NCBI GenBank assembly: GCA_002395835.1
Contig: DGVD01000015.1
Coordinates: 350,149-414,148, forward strand
Direction: 5' to 3'
Length of the DNA: 64,000 bases
Source of the DNA: Bacteroidales bacterium UBA4293
GTDB lineage: Bacteria; Bacteroidota; Bacteroidia; Bacteroidales; Bacteroidaceae
Shown: positions 50,401 through 58,791 of the stretch, piece after piece
Numbering within the stretch: the first letter of the stretch is position 1
Layout of the letters: each line of letters opens with the position of its first letter
Notes under the pieces: generated by a model
Told to the model about the DNA's origin: nothing
Database searches by the model: none
The model's input: only the letters and a program-made list of their open reading frames with translations
Program-made: the position numbers and the translations under genes

Positions 50401-51210
50401 ATGGACTCCAAGGAACCTGCATACTTATTTAAGAACGTAAAAGCCGATGGCACCCTTCCCCACATTTTTCTGGGGAAGGCCATGGTGCACCTGCTCTGTA
50501 AAAAAGGGAGCATGAGCTTCTATTTTGCAGGACAGAAGGTGGAGGCTCAGGAGGGGTGCCTGGTCATCTGGCAGATGCGTTCTGGTATTCAGCAGGTGCA
50601 GTACTCCCCGGATTTCGATGCCGACTTCTTCATCATCACCCGTTCCTTCATGCTGCAGTTCACCCCCGATGCACAGTGGGCTTCCTTGGGCTTCACCTAC
50701 ATTAAGATGCACCCGGTTTTTCCACTTCTAGAAGAGGAATATGCCTTGATGCAGAAGGACTTCCAAGACATCCAGATGCGCATGACCACCCAGCATCCGT
50801 TCCAGAACAACCTGGTAAGAAACCTCCTGCAGGTGTTCATGTACGACATGTGGAGCATCTATTCCCGGGAATTCCATAAGCTCTCCCTGAACACCACCGC
50901 TAACCTGCATTTCAACAAGTTCTTGGAGCTGGTGCAGGAGCATTGTAAGCAGCACCGCTCCGTGTCTTTCTACAGCGATAAAATGTTCATCTCCAGCCCC
51001 TATCTGCTGCAAGTGTGCCAGCAGGTGAGCGACCGTTCCGCATCGGACTGGATTGTCTATTACACCCTCCAGGAGATTGTGAGCAGGCTGAGTAACCCCC
51101 AGCTTTCCATTTCCCAAATCAGCGAGGAACTCTGCTTCTCTTCCGTGTCCCACTTCTCTCACTATGTGAAGAAGCACCTGGGCGTCTCTCCCCAGGAGTT
51201 CCGGAAATAA
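50401..51210 (+). CDS. AraC family transcriptional regulator, 269 aa
   Basis: The N-terminal half (about 1-150) is a cupin-like effector domain (HIFLGKAMVHLLCKKGSMSF, then GCLVIWQMRSG). The C-terminal part (about 170-268) has the two AraC HTH motifs, ending LSISQISEELCFSSVSHFSH and VKKHLGVSPQEFRK. Divergence between HTH 1 (FYSDKMFISSPYLLQVCQQV) and the consensus is normal. The gene lies between GH28 and a TonB receptor, both on the same strand, and could control either. The ligand is unknown. Confidence 0.9.
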   Translation: MDSKEPAYLFKNVKADGTLPHIFLGKAMVHLLCKKGSMSFYFAGQKVEAQEGCLVIWQMRSGIQQVQYSPDFDADFFIITRSFMLQFTPDAQWASLGFTYIKMHPVFPLLEEEYALMQKDFQDIQMRMTTQHPFQNNLVRNLLQVFMYDMWSIYSREFHKLSLNTTANLHFNKFLELVQEHCKQHRSVSFYSDKMFISSPYLLQVCQQVSDRSASDWIVYYTLQEIVSRLSNPQLSISQISEELCFSSVSHFSHYVKKHLGVSPQEFRK

Positions 51211-51284
51211 GCCCCCTCTTCATTATCTTCAATTTGTACAAGTTTACCTTTCTTTTGTGTAACAAGTGCTTGGTGGATTCGCTC

Positions 51285-51292
51285 TATCTTTG
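51285..51292 (+). promoter_or_regulatory. Promoter -7 element of the TonB receptor gene
   Basis: TATCTTTG at 51285-51292, 37 bp before the start codon; no good -33 element, which fits a promoter that needs an activator such as the AraC protein upstream. Confidence 0.45.
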
Positions 51293-51329
51293 CACTTGGT
51301 AAATTTCACACTAATTTTAAACAACTAAA

Positions 51330-53210
51330 ATGAAGAAATCTATTCTTACCCTAGTGGCTTTGTGCGTGGGGTTGGGCCTGAACGCTCAGGACTCCCTGCG
51401 TATTTACCATATTGATGAGGTGGTGGTTACCGGTACCCGAAACAATACCGATGTGCGCCATCTGCCTCTTACCATTACTTCCGTGAGCCGCCCTCAGCTG
51501 GAGCAGAGCTACTCCCAGAGCGTGCTGCCCACCCTTACGCAGCTCACTCCGGGCCTTTTCACCACCACCCGAGGCATCATCGGTTACGGTGTGTCTACCG
51601 GAGCTGCCGGTAGCATGAAAATCCGTGGTGTGGGAAGCGGAGCCCAGCTCATGGTCCTCATCGACGGTCAGCCGCAGTATGCAGGATTGATGGGACACCC
51701 CATTCCTGATGCGTACCAGACCATGATGGCAGAGAAGGTGGAAGTGCTTCGAGGCCCTGCCAGCGTGTTCTACGGCTCTAACGCCATGGCTGGAGTCATC
51801 AACATTGTGACCCGTCAGCAGGAGACCGATGGAAGTGATACGAACATCCGCTTGGGTGGAGGAAGCTACGGCACCGTGCAGGCTGAGGCTGGAAACAGCT
51901 ATAAGAAGGGAGCATTTAACAGTAACGTGGGCATCAGCTACCAGCGTACGGACGGACATCGGGAGAATTCCGAGTTTGAACAGTACAGCGGTTTTGCCAA
52001 GCTGGGCTACAGCCTGAACCCCAACTGGAAACTGAGTGGAGATGTAAATTTGACTCATTTCATCACAGCAAACCCTGGTCCGGAGAGCGCTCCACTGCTG
52101 GACAATGATATGTGGATTACTCGTGGACTGGCTTCCCTTTCCTTAACGAACAACTACGGAAACACCAACGGTGCCCTGCGTGTGTACTTCGACTGGGGTC
52201 ACCACAAGATAGACGATGGCTATAATGCAGGAGGTAATCCTAGAACCAATTTCTATAAACACAATGATTACATCGGTGGCATCAGCTGGTACCAGAGTGC
52301 CTCCTTCTTCGAGGGGAACCGCATCACCTTCGGTATAGACTGGCAGCGCTTCGGTGGCTCTGCATGGAACGAACCGAAGACCGGTGGAGAGAAAACCTAC
52401 CTCGTAAAGGATGAAAACGGAAACCTGGTAGAAAGCCTCCATCAGGATGAAATAGCCGGGTATGTGGACTTCCGTCAGGAGCTGGCAGAATGGCTCACCG
52501 TGGAGGCAGGAATCCGGTACGATCATCACTCCACCGCTGGCAGTGAGTGGGTGCCACAGGGCGGTCTGTCCTTCCACGTCACTCCTACAGCCGACCTGAA
52601 AGCCATGGTGAGCAAGGGTTTCCGTAACCCTATCATCCGGGAAATGTACATGTTCCCACCATCAAATACCGAGCTGGAGCCAGAGAGCATGATGAACTAT
52701 GAACTCTCTTATACTCAGCGCTTTAGCAAGGGACACCTGGGAGCCAACATCTTCTACATCGATGGAAAGAACCTCATCAGTACCGTGCGTACCGATGGAC
52801 GCCCCAAGAACATCAACACTGGGGAATTTACCAACTACGGTTTCGAGCTGAACGGTGACTACCGTTTCAATGCGCACTGGAGCCTGGATGCCAACTATAG
52901 CTTCCTGCACATGAAGAAGGCCATAGAGGGCGCACCAGAGAGCAAGTTCTTCGTGGGTGTGAACTATGCACAGAACCGCTTCGGGTTCCAGGTAGGTGTG
53001 CAGCGTATTGATGGGCTCTACCTCACCACTGGAGACAATGCCCAGAAGGAGAACTTCACATTGCTGAGCGCTACTGCTACCTACCAGCTGTCTAAAGCCA
53101 TGAAACTCTATGTGAAGGGAGAAAACCTGCTGGCAGAACACTACCAGACCTATGCAGGTTTCTACATGCCACGAGCTACCTTCATGGGAGGTATCGACAT
53201 CAACTTCTAA
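51330..53210 (+). CDS. TonB-dependent outer-membrane receptor, 626 aa
   Basis: Energised outer-membrane transporter. The signal peptide ends LGLNAQ (residue 20), directly followed by a TonB-box-like IDEVVVTGTR (about 28-37). The plug domain (about 40-160) has SMKIRGVGSGAQLMVLIDGQP and VEVLRGPASVFYGSNAMAGVINIVT. The rest is the 22-strand barrel, ending RATFMGGIDINF. There is no N-terminal carboxypeptidase-like domain and no SusD partner, so it is the metal-chelate or vitamin type rather than SusC. Substrate unknown. No riboswitch is seen upstream. Confidence 0.92.
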   Translation: MKKSILTLVALCVGLGLNAQDSLRIYHIDEVVVTGTRNNTDVRHLPLTITSVSRPQLEQSYSQSVLPTLTQLTPGLFTTTRGIIGYGVSTGAAGSMKIRGVGSGAQLMVLIDGQPQYAGLMGHPIPDAYQTMMAEKVEVLRGPASVFYGSNAMAGVINIVTRQQETDGSDTNIRLGGGSYGTVQAEAGNSYKKGAFNSNVGISYQRTDGHRENSEFEQYSGFAKLGYSLNPNWKLSGDVNLTHFITANPGPESAPLLDNDMWITRGLASLSLTNNYGNTNGALRVYFDWGHHKIDDGYNAGGNPRTNFYKHNDYIGGISWYQSASFFEGNRITFGIDWQRFGGSAWNEPKTGGEKTYLVKDENGNLVESLHQDEIAGYVDFRQELAEWLTVEAGIRYDHHSTAGSEWVPQGGLSFHVTPTADLKAMVSKGFRNPIIREMYMFPPSNTELEPESMMNYELSYTQRFSKGHLGANIFYIDGKNLISTVRTDGRPKNINTGEFTNYGFELNGDYRFNAHWSLDANYSFLHMKKAIEGAPESKFFVGVNYAQNRFGFQVGVQRIDGLYLTTGDNAQKENFTLLSATATYQLSKAMKLYVKGENLLAEHYQTYAGFYMPRATFMGGIDINF

Positions 53211-53226
53211 ACGCCCTAGAGGGCAA

Positions 53227-53268
53227 AAAGAGAGGGTGACCTTGATGGGCCACCCTCTTTTCTTTTTC
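53227..53268. terminator. Terminator between the TonB receptor and the GH2 gene
   Basis: Stem GAGGGTG / CACCCTC with part-paired interior and T-run TTTTCTTTTT; A-run on the left side. Confidence 0.75.
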
Positions 53269-53277
53269 GGGGAAAGA

Positions 53278-55296
53278 TTATTCTACGAACCACACTGCAC
53301 TCTCATTACCCTGTGCTGTGCGTATTTCCACCTTGTTTTCTCCCTTCTGCAGCTTCACGTTCTTGAATTCCACCGTAGCATAGGCATCGGTCTTCTGTGA
53401 ACCTATCTGCTTTCCGTTCACGAAGAGCCGTACTTGCGGAGCCGTGCTAAACGCAATGATATCCGTTACATCCTCCTTGCGCTGGGTGTAGTCCTTAGAG
53501 CACAAGTGTACGGTAGGCTCCTTCTTGTTCCAGTTGGCTTTATACAGGTAGAACGCATCCTTGCGGCGCTGACGGTCCTGAGAAACCAGACCCTTGTCGT
53601 TCAGGTTGTTCGTATCCCCCTCCCGGCGCATGGCAGAGGCAAAGTCGAACATGTTCCACACGTAAGACCCCCAGAGGTAGTCGCGCTCCGTAATCATCTT
53701 CAGGTGCAAGCGGTGAGAGAAGGTCTGCTTTTCCATCGGGTGGTAGTGCCCTCTGGAATCCTGAGGCTTGGTAGGGGTATCGTCCACCTGGCTGGCATGG
53801 ATGCTGAAGGCAGCTCCAGCGCCGTACTCGCTCACGCAGATCTTCGCATCGGGATACGTCTTGTGCCAGTTGTCAAAGAAAGTGGCGAAGCCGGAAACGG
53901 CGCCCTCGTACCAGCCGAAGTACTTGTTCCATCCCACCAGGTCGGCAGTGAAGTTGAATGTGCCCTCATTGCAGGTAGCCAAGGTAGTGAGGCGCACAGG
54001 ATCCAGCTGGTGAGCCAGATCGTTCAGTTGTGCAGCTATCGCGTTGAAATCACCGTTTATTTCGTTCCACAGGCCCCAGCAGAAGATGCTAGGGTGGTTG
54101 TAGTTCTGCACTATCATCTCTGTGAGTTGGAACTTCAGGTGGTCGTCAAATTCCTTTCCAGCCACATAAGAGCCCACGAACGGAATCTCCTCCCAAACCA
54201 GCAGACCCCGGCGGTCAGCCTCCTCAAACATGAAGTGAGCCTGAGGGTAGTGTGCCAGTCGGATGGAGTTCACACCCATCTCCTGAATGATGTCTAGGTC
54301 AGTGAGGTGCTCCTTGCGGGTCAGGGCGCTAGCCAGTCCAGCCCAGTCCTGGTGACGGGAAACGCCACGCAGTTTCAGGTGGTTGCCGTTCAGGAAGAAA
54401 CCCTTGTCGGCATCAATGTAGAAATACCGCAGACCTATCTGGTCCTCCACCCGGTCCACCTCTTTACCGTCTCGCTTCAGCACGGCTGTCACCTGGTAGA
54501 GGTAAGGGTCTTCCACCCCGTTCCACAGGTGCGGATTCTCCACACTGAAGTTGATGGTGCACTTGTCATTATTAATATAAGGTGAGATTTTCCGGCTGAT
54601 GGTGTTTCCTGCAGCGTCCAGCAGAGAGAGCTCCACCTCACAGTTCTTGTAATCAGAAAGGGTGCTCAGGTGCACCTCGGCCTGCAGTTCCGCATGCTTC
54701 TCGTTCACCAGCTTCTGCGTCACCAGCAGACCCTCGGAGCCGTAGTAGAGCGGAGAAATGCACACATCGTCCATAATCTCCAGATACACATCGCGGTAGA
54801 GACCCCCGTACAGGTTGAAGTCGCCCCCTTGCGGAGCCACATCAAACTGGTGCGAGTTGTCGCACGTAATCAGGATATAGTTCTTTATGCCGTAGGTAAA
54901 GTAGTCCGTCAGCTCATAGCAGAACGCATTGTAAGCCCCCTTGTGCGTACCCACATGGTTCCAGTTCACGAATACGGCAGCGGTGGTTCCGGCACCCTCG
55001 CACTTCAGGAAGATACGCTTTCCCTTCCAGCTCTCCGGCACCTCTATCTCCTTCAGGTAAGAGCCCAGGCCCCGGTAGTAGCCCTCATCGTTCATAAAAT
55101 CCTCATCGTTGTACGTGTGCGGCAGGTTCACCGTCTTGTCCGGTTGCGGAATGTACACGTTGGGGAACACGCCCCAAACGCCCATGCTACCCTTTTTGAA
55201 ACCCCAACCCTCGTTGAAAGGGATGATTTCCCGGGCAGAGACCGACAGGCTCCCCAGCAAGAAAACCAGCAGTGTAAAAAACACGTTTTTTTTCAT
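53278..55296 (-). CDS. GH2 family beta-galactosidase-like enzyme, exported, 672 aa
   Basis: Retaining exo-beta-glycosidase. The signal peptide ends LSVSAR (about residue 20). A sugar-binding domain (about 25-175) and an immunoglobulin-like domain (about 180-290) precede the barrel. The acid/base is Glu412 in WGLWNEINGD and the nucleophile Glu490 in CVSEYGAG. The C-terminal beta domain (about 590-672) is short. An in-frame ATG 44 codons upstream is open, but the intervening sequence reads through the repeat at 55338-55413 and is not a leader peptide. It is a single minus-strand gene, 79 bp after the HD gene. Confidence 0.92.
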   Translation of the reverse strand: MKKNVFFTLLVFLLGSLSVSAREIIPFNEGWGFKKGSMGVWGVFPNVYIPQPDKTVNLPHTYNDEDFMNDEGYYRGLGSYLKEIEVPESWKGKRIFLKCEGAGTTAAVFVNWNHVGTHKGAYNAFCYELTDYFTYGIKNYILITCDNSHQFDVAPQGGDFNLYGGLYRDVYLEIMDDVCISPLYYGSEGLLVTQKLVNEKHAELQAEVHLSTLSDYKNCEVELSLLDAAGNTISRKISPYINNDKCTINFSVENPHLWNGVEDPYLYQVTAVLKRDGKEVDRVEDQIGLRYFYIDADKGFFLNGNHLKLRGVSRHQDWAGLASALTRKEHLTDLDIIQEMGVNSIRLAHYPQAHFMFEEADRRGLLVWEEIPFVGSYVAGKEFDDHLKFQLTEMIVQNYNHPSIFCWGLWNEINGDFNAIAAQLNDLAHQLDPVRLTTLATCNEGTFNFTADLVGWNKYFGWYEGAVSGFATFFDNWHKTYPDAKICVSEYGAGAAFSIHASQVDDTPTKPQDSRGHYHPMEKQTFSHRLHLKMITERDYLWGSYVWNMFDFASAMRREGDTNNLNDKGLVSQDRQRRKDAFYLYKANWNKKEPTVHLCSKDYTQRKEDVTDIIAFSTAPQVRLFVNGKQIGSQKTDAYATVEFKNVKLQKGENKVEIRTAQGNESAVWFVE

Positions 55297-55337
55297 AGCT
55301 TTATAGATTAGAAATAAGATTATTCTTTGGTTGTATC

Positions 55338-55413
55338 GAAGATTTTCCCTGATTTCATCGCAGATTTTCCAAGTCTCAGTGAAGATTTTCCCAGATTTCA
55401 TCGAAAATCTCCC
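55338..55413. repeat. Two imperfect 33-bp direct repeats
   Basis: Copies at 55338-55370 and 55381-55413, both starting GAAGATTTTCCC and containing GATTTCATCG; about six differences, period 43 bp. The second copy codes for the C-terminus of the HD protein; the first lies in the intergenic space. Confidence 0.65.
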
Positions 55414-56044
55414 GCAGTTGGGGTTCATTTCGGATGATGCTTCTCAGTTCCGCCAATCGCTCACCATTGGGTGATTCCGGAATCCAGAGTTTCAGGTAAC
55501 CCCCTTCTGCATATTTCTCATGCAGATGCTCCAGGGTGCGCTGCCAGTTGCCCTCCTTATCCAGTTCCGGATAGTGGTCCAGCCCATACTGAATAGTTCT
55601 CCGGATGATGTCCACCGGGTGGATGGTCCGGTCGGCCTCTGCCAGAATGCGTCCGTAGATGCTCCGTGGGGCATGCTTGGACGAAGCCCGATGGTCCTCC
55701 GCAGCCTGTGCCATCCGTTCTATCTCCGCAGGGGTGAACCACTGTTTCAAGGTTTCATCCTCCCGGATGATTTGCCCTGAGACCAGATGGTGCGTTTCCC
55801 TTCCCTGGCAGAGCCCCGTATCATGGTAGGCCGCTATAGTCAGCATCGTGTCCCCGTCCACCAAAACCTTGATTCCATCGGCATCCCGGTAGTGAGGAGA
55901 TCGGTTCACCAGCTCCGCCAGTTTCCAGCTTTCCTCCATCACCAGCATAGCATGATCCACCCGGTGTGCCGCATCAAAGTGCGCATACCGGGGCAGGATC
56001 TCCCTCTTCAGGTATTCCTCTAAAGCACGGTTCTGGAAAGTCAT
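55376..56044 (-). CDS. HD domain phosphohydrolase-like protein, 222 aa
   Basis: Predicted metal-dependent phosphohydrolase. The metal ligands are His27 and His31 (AHRVDHAML), His74-Asp75 (AAYHDTG) and a further His-rich ETHHLVSG segment. Asp in LAEADRTIHPVD completes an HD-like set. The substrate (nucleotide or cyclic dinucleotide) is unknown. The chosen ATG at 56044 lies just 5 bp after the -7 element, so the mRNA may have almost no leader. An ATG 43 codons upstream lies beyond that promoter and would add an unlikely Phe/His-rich stretch. Confidence 0.85.
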   Translation of the reverse strand: MTFQNRALEEYLKREILPRYAHFDAAHRVDHAMLVMEESWKLAELVNRSPHYRDADGIKVLVDGDTMLTIAAYHDTGLCQGRETHHLVSGQIIREDETLKQWFTPAEIERMAQAAEDHRASSKHAPRSIYGRILAEADRTIHPVDIIRRTIQYGLDHYPELDKEGNWQRTLEHLHEKYAEGGYLKLWIPESPNGERLAELRSIIRNEPQLREIFDEIWENLH

Positions 56045-56048
56045 ATGG

Positions 56049-56080
56049 CAAAGGTAGTGAAATTGTAGCATTTGCCCAAA
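56049..56080 (-). promoter_or_regulatory. Promoter of the HD gene
   Basis: On the minus strand: TTTG (56077-56080), 20 bp, TACCTTTG (56049-56056), directly before the start codon at 56044. Confidence 0.55.
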
Positions 56081-56181
56081 ACAAGGCAGGATAATCCTGA
56101 AAAACTTAGTATTATTGTGTCGGCTGGCATAATGGAATGCTTTTTTCGCAAAGAAATGTATACGTATTTGCAAAAATTAAC

Positions 56182-56189
56182 TATTTTTG
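56182..56189 (+). promoter_or_regulatory. Promoter -7 element before the riboswitch
   Basis: TATTTTTG at 56182-56189, about 10 bp before the riboswitch region; the -33 element is not clear. Confidence 0.5.
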
Positions 56190-56199
56190 CGCCGGAATT

Positions 56200-56380
56200 A
56201 GGTGAGTCTTTCTGTTTCTCAGTAAGACTTTAAAAGGGAATCTGGTGAAAAACCAGGACAGTGCCCGCTACTGTAAGATTCGGCTCCATTCATTTGGTGG
56301 AGTTTTAGATGCTGCAACCACTATTCTTTTCTTAAGAATGGGAAGGTCTAAAGAATCAAGTCAGGAAACCTGCCTAGTTT
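56200..56380 (+). promoter_or_regulatory. Cobalamin (adenosyl/aqua-B12) riboswitch
   Basis: Conserved parts in order: AAAAGGGAA (56232), GGTGAAAAACC (from about 56244), ACAGTGCCCGCTACTGTAA (the GCCCGC-ACTG core), and the 3' box AAGTCAGGAAACCTGCC (about 56359-56375). Variable stems lie between. A hairpin AAGTTTC / GAAACTT (56392-56412) and an AT-rich stretch before the start codon may be the expression platform. It controls the TonB receptor and PepSY genes that follow, presumably switching them off when B12 is plentiful. Confidence 0.93.
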
Positions 56381-56441
56381 ACACAGTTAACAAGTTTCCG
56401 GGTCAGAAACTTATTAATTAACTTTTTAAATTTTTTATTTA

Positions 56442-58790
56442 ATGAAGAAACTTGTTTTTTCATTCCTGTGCTTTGCAGCAATGGGAATGTCTGCTAGTGC
56501 GCAGACGCAAAGAGGGTACACCAATTTCAATGATACGGTGCTATCCATTAAAGAAGTTACGGTCTTTGGCTATGACCAGTCTAAAACTACAGCGTTGAAG
56601 CTTGATGTGCCTACCCGTTTCCTGCCCGTGGCCACCTCCACGTTGCCGTCTCACATCTTAGTGAATCGTGATGTTCAGGACATTCAAGAAGCAGTGAAGT
56701 TTATTCCTGGGGTAAGAATCCAGACCTCCTATGGAGCTTTCCAACAGATTTCAGTGCGTGGCTTTGATCATTCCATGATTATGGTGGATGGTGTTCGTGA
56801 TGAACGTTCAGCTATAGATAATTCTTATCCTTTCATGGATTTATCTTCGGTGGAGAAGATAGAGCTCCTCAAGGGTCCGGCCTCTGTGCTGTACGGTTCC
56901 TCTGCAGTAGGTGGTGTGCTGAACATCGTGAGGAAAGCCCCTGTAGCTCAAAACCATTTTAATGCTCGTCTGGCCTTCGGAAGCTGGTATAATACTCATG
57001 CCACGGTGGGTTTTGGCGGTAAGCTGTTCGGACCTATTAACTATAGTACCAGCCTGAATTACCAGCATCAGGATGGATGGCGTGACAACAAAATGCGCCG
57101 TTTGTCCGGTTATTTTGCCATAGGCGGTTCTTTGGGTGAAAAAGATGAGATTGACATCCGTATTGCTGGCAATGATGATTTCTATTCTACTGAAATCGGT
57201 CTTCCTCCATTGATGTCGGCTGATATCTATAATGCTTCTACAAACCAGTTGTATCTGAAACAAAACGACCTGCTGCCGGGACTTGACCGGGAATGGCGGT
57301 ACAACAGTGAATCAGACTTCATGTATAATCGTGGACAGAATATCTCTGCCACCTGGAAGCACCGGTTCAATGAAAATATCAAGTTGATGGATAAACTTTC
57401 CTATTCTTACGACGATATTGACTATTTCGGAACCGAAGAGCTCGACTATCTCACCAGCAAGGATCCTATCTATCCTTATTATTATGAATCGGCAGGGAAA
57501 CGCACCTATATCAGTCTGGATTCTTTGTATTATGGCTACCCATTGCGCTTCTCACATATTGCCAAGACCTTGAACAACCAGCTGGAACTTTCAGGCATGT
57601 TCCATACCGGAAGCATTAAGCACAACTATCTAGCAGGTTATTCCTTTGTGTATCTGGACCGTACCTCCTATAGCGGTTATAACTTTGGCAGCCGTGGAGA
57701 TGATGTGGTAGGCCCTGGCTTGACCGGACATGGAACCACCTATAATCCTCACAGCATAGGCTGGATGGATACCAAGTTCAGTAAAGCTACTCCACAGTAC
57801 ACCCGAATGCATGGATTCTATTTCCATGACCTGATGGAATTCAGCGAGCAGTGGAAACTGATGATTGCAGGACGCTACGACTTGTATAATTACAAACGTG
57901 CTTCTGGTATCAACGCCATCAACGGTGGCCGTACCCATGAAGAGGTGAAGGAAGAGGAGTATTCCAAGCTGACTACCGGTGCCTTTACGTTCAGGGTAGG
58001 AAGTGTTTATCTGCCCACGGAGCAGCTCTCCCTGTTTGCCTCTGTAGGAACCTACTTCAAGCCTATCCGCACGTTCTATAACGACAACACCATTTATGTG
58101 GACAAGGACGGTAAGATCTTTACTCCTACGAAGGGAGAAGAAGTCTTCAAGCCAGAGAAAGGTATGCAGATTGAGGTGGGCGCCCGCTATGAGCTGACAG
58201 ATAAACTGAAGGCCGATGTTAGTGTCTTCTATATTAACAAGTATAACATGACCCGCTCCTTGGCCTACAGAGGTGATGTGATAGACGGAGAGACGCTGGA
58301 GAAGAACGTCACAGGTCAGGTGGGCCGTATGGATTCACGGGGATTTGACGTGGAACTGACCTATGCTCCTATGCCGGGCCTGACTTTCATGACAGGCTAT
58401 GCATTTACCAATGCCAAGGTGCGTGAGATGGCCAAGAATAAGTGGATGGATTCCGATGCCACCAAGGGAAAGCAGTACCCTCGTATCCCTAAGAACACCT
58501 TCTTCATCTTGGGCGACTATACCGTGCTTAAAGGTGTGCTGAAAGGATTGGGAGTGAACTTCGACGTGGATTTCCAGGATAAGATCTATCGGAACAATGC
58601 CAACAGCACCTTCTTCGACGCTTACTGGCTAGCTAACCTCGGTTTCAGCTACAGACTGAACAACGGCATTCGTCTGGGTCTTAACATCAAGAACCTCTTC
58701 GACAAAGAATATTTCAACCAGTCCTTAGGAAATCAGATGGTTCCAAGCCAGCCACGCAGTTACATGGCTTCTTTACAATATTCTTTCTAA
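56442..58790 (+). CDS. TonB-dependent receptor under B12 riboswitch control, 782 aa
   Basis: Outer-membrane transporter. The signal peptide ends MSASAQ (about residue 21), with TonB-box-like IKEVTVFG near 36-43. The plug (about 65-170) has VQDIQEAVKFIPGVRIQTSY, QISVRGFDHSMIMVDGVRD and LLKGPASVLYGSSAVGGVLNIV. The barrel ends QPRSYMASLQYSF. The overall pattern (plug wording, C-terminal strand) matches siderophore receptors rather than classical BtuB. The riboswitch says it carries a corrinoid, or a metal tied to corrinoid status such as cobalt. It is one base before the PepSY gene start. Confidence 0.92.
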   Translation: MKKLVFSFLCFAAMGMSASAQTQRGYTNFNDTVLSIKEVTVFGYDQSKTTALKLDVPTRFLPVATSTLPSHILVNRDVQDIQEAVKFIPGVRIQTSYGAFQQISVRGFDHSMIMVDGVRDERSAIDNSYPFMDLSSVEKIELLKGPASVLYGSSAVGGVLNIVRKAPVAQNHFNARLAFGSWYNTHATVGFGGKLFGPINYSTSLNYQHQDGWRDNKMRRLSGYFAIGGSLGEKDEIDIRIAGNDDFYSTEIGLPPLMSADIYNASTNQLYLKQNDLLPGLDREWRYNSESDFMYNRGQNISATWKHRFNENIKLMDKLSYSYDDIDYFGTEELDYLTSKDPIYPYYYESAGKRTYISLDSLYYGYPLRFSHIAKTLNNQLELSGMFHTGSIKHNYLAGYSFVYLDRTSYSGYNFGSRGDDVVGPGLTGHGTTYNPHSIGWMDTKFSKATPQYTRMHGFYFHDLMEFSEQWKLMIAGRYDLYNYKRASGINAINGGRTHEEVKEEEYSKLTTGAFTFRVGSVYLPTEQLSLFASVGTYFKPIRTFYNDNTIYVDKDGKIFTPTKGEEVFKPEKGMQIEVGARYELTDKLKADVSVFYINKYNMTRSLAYRGDVIDGETLEKNVTGQVGRMDSRGFDVELTYAPMPGLTFMTGYAFTNAKVREMAKNKWMDSDATKGKQYPRIPKNTFFILGDYTVLKGVLKGLGVNFDVDFQDKIYRNNANSTFFDAYWLANLGFSYRLNNGIRLGLNIKNLFDKEYFNQSLGNQMVPSQPRSYMASLQYSF

Positions 58791-58791
58791 T

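Noticed and set aside
51330..53210. SusC-type receptor
   Set aside because: No N-terminal carboxypeptidase-like domain and no SusD gene next to it; the length (626 aa) is also too short.
53434..55311. Plus-strand frames (287 and 213 codons) opposite the GH2 gene
   Set aside because: They are antisense to a complete GH2 with both catalytic residues; composition is unnatural (Val/Leu/Arg/Gln-rich).
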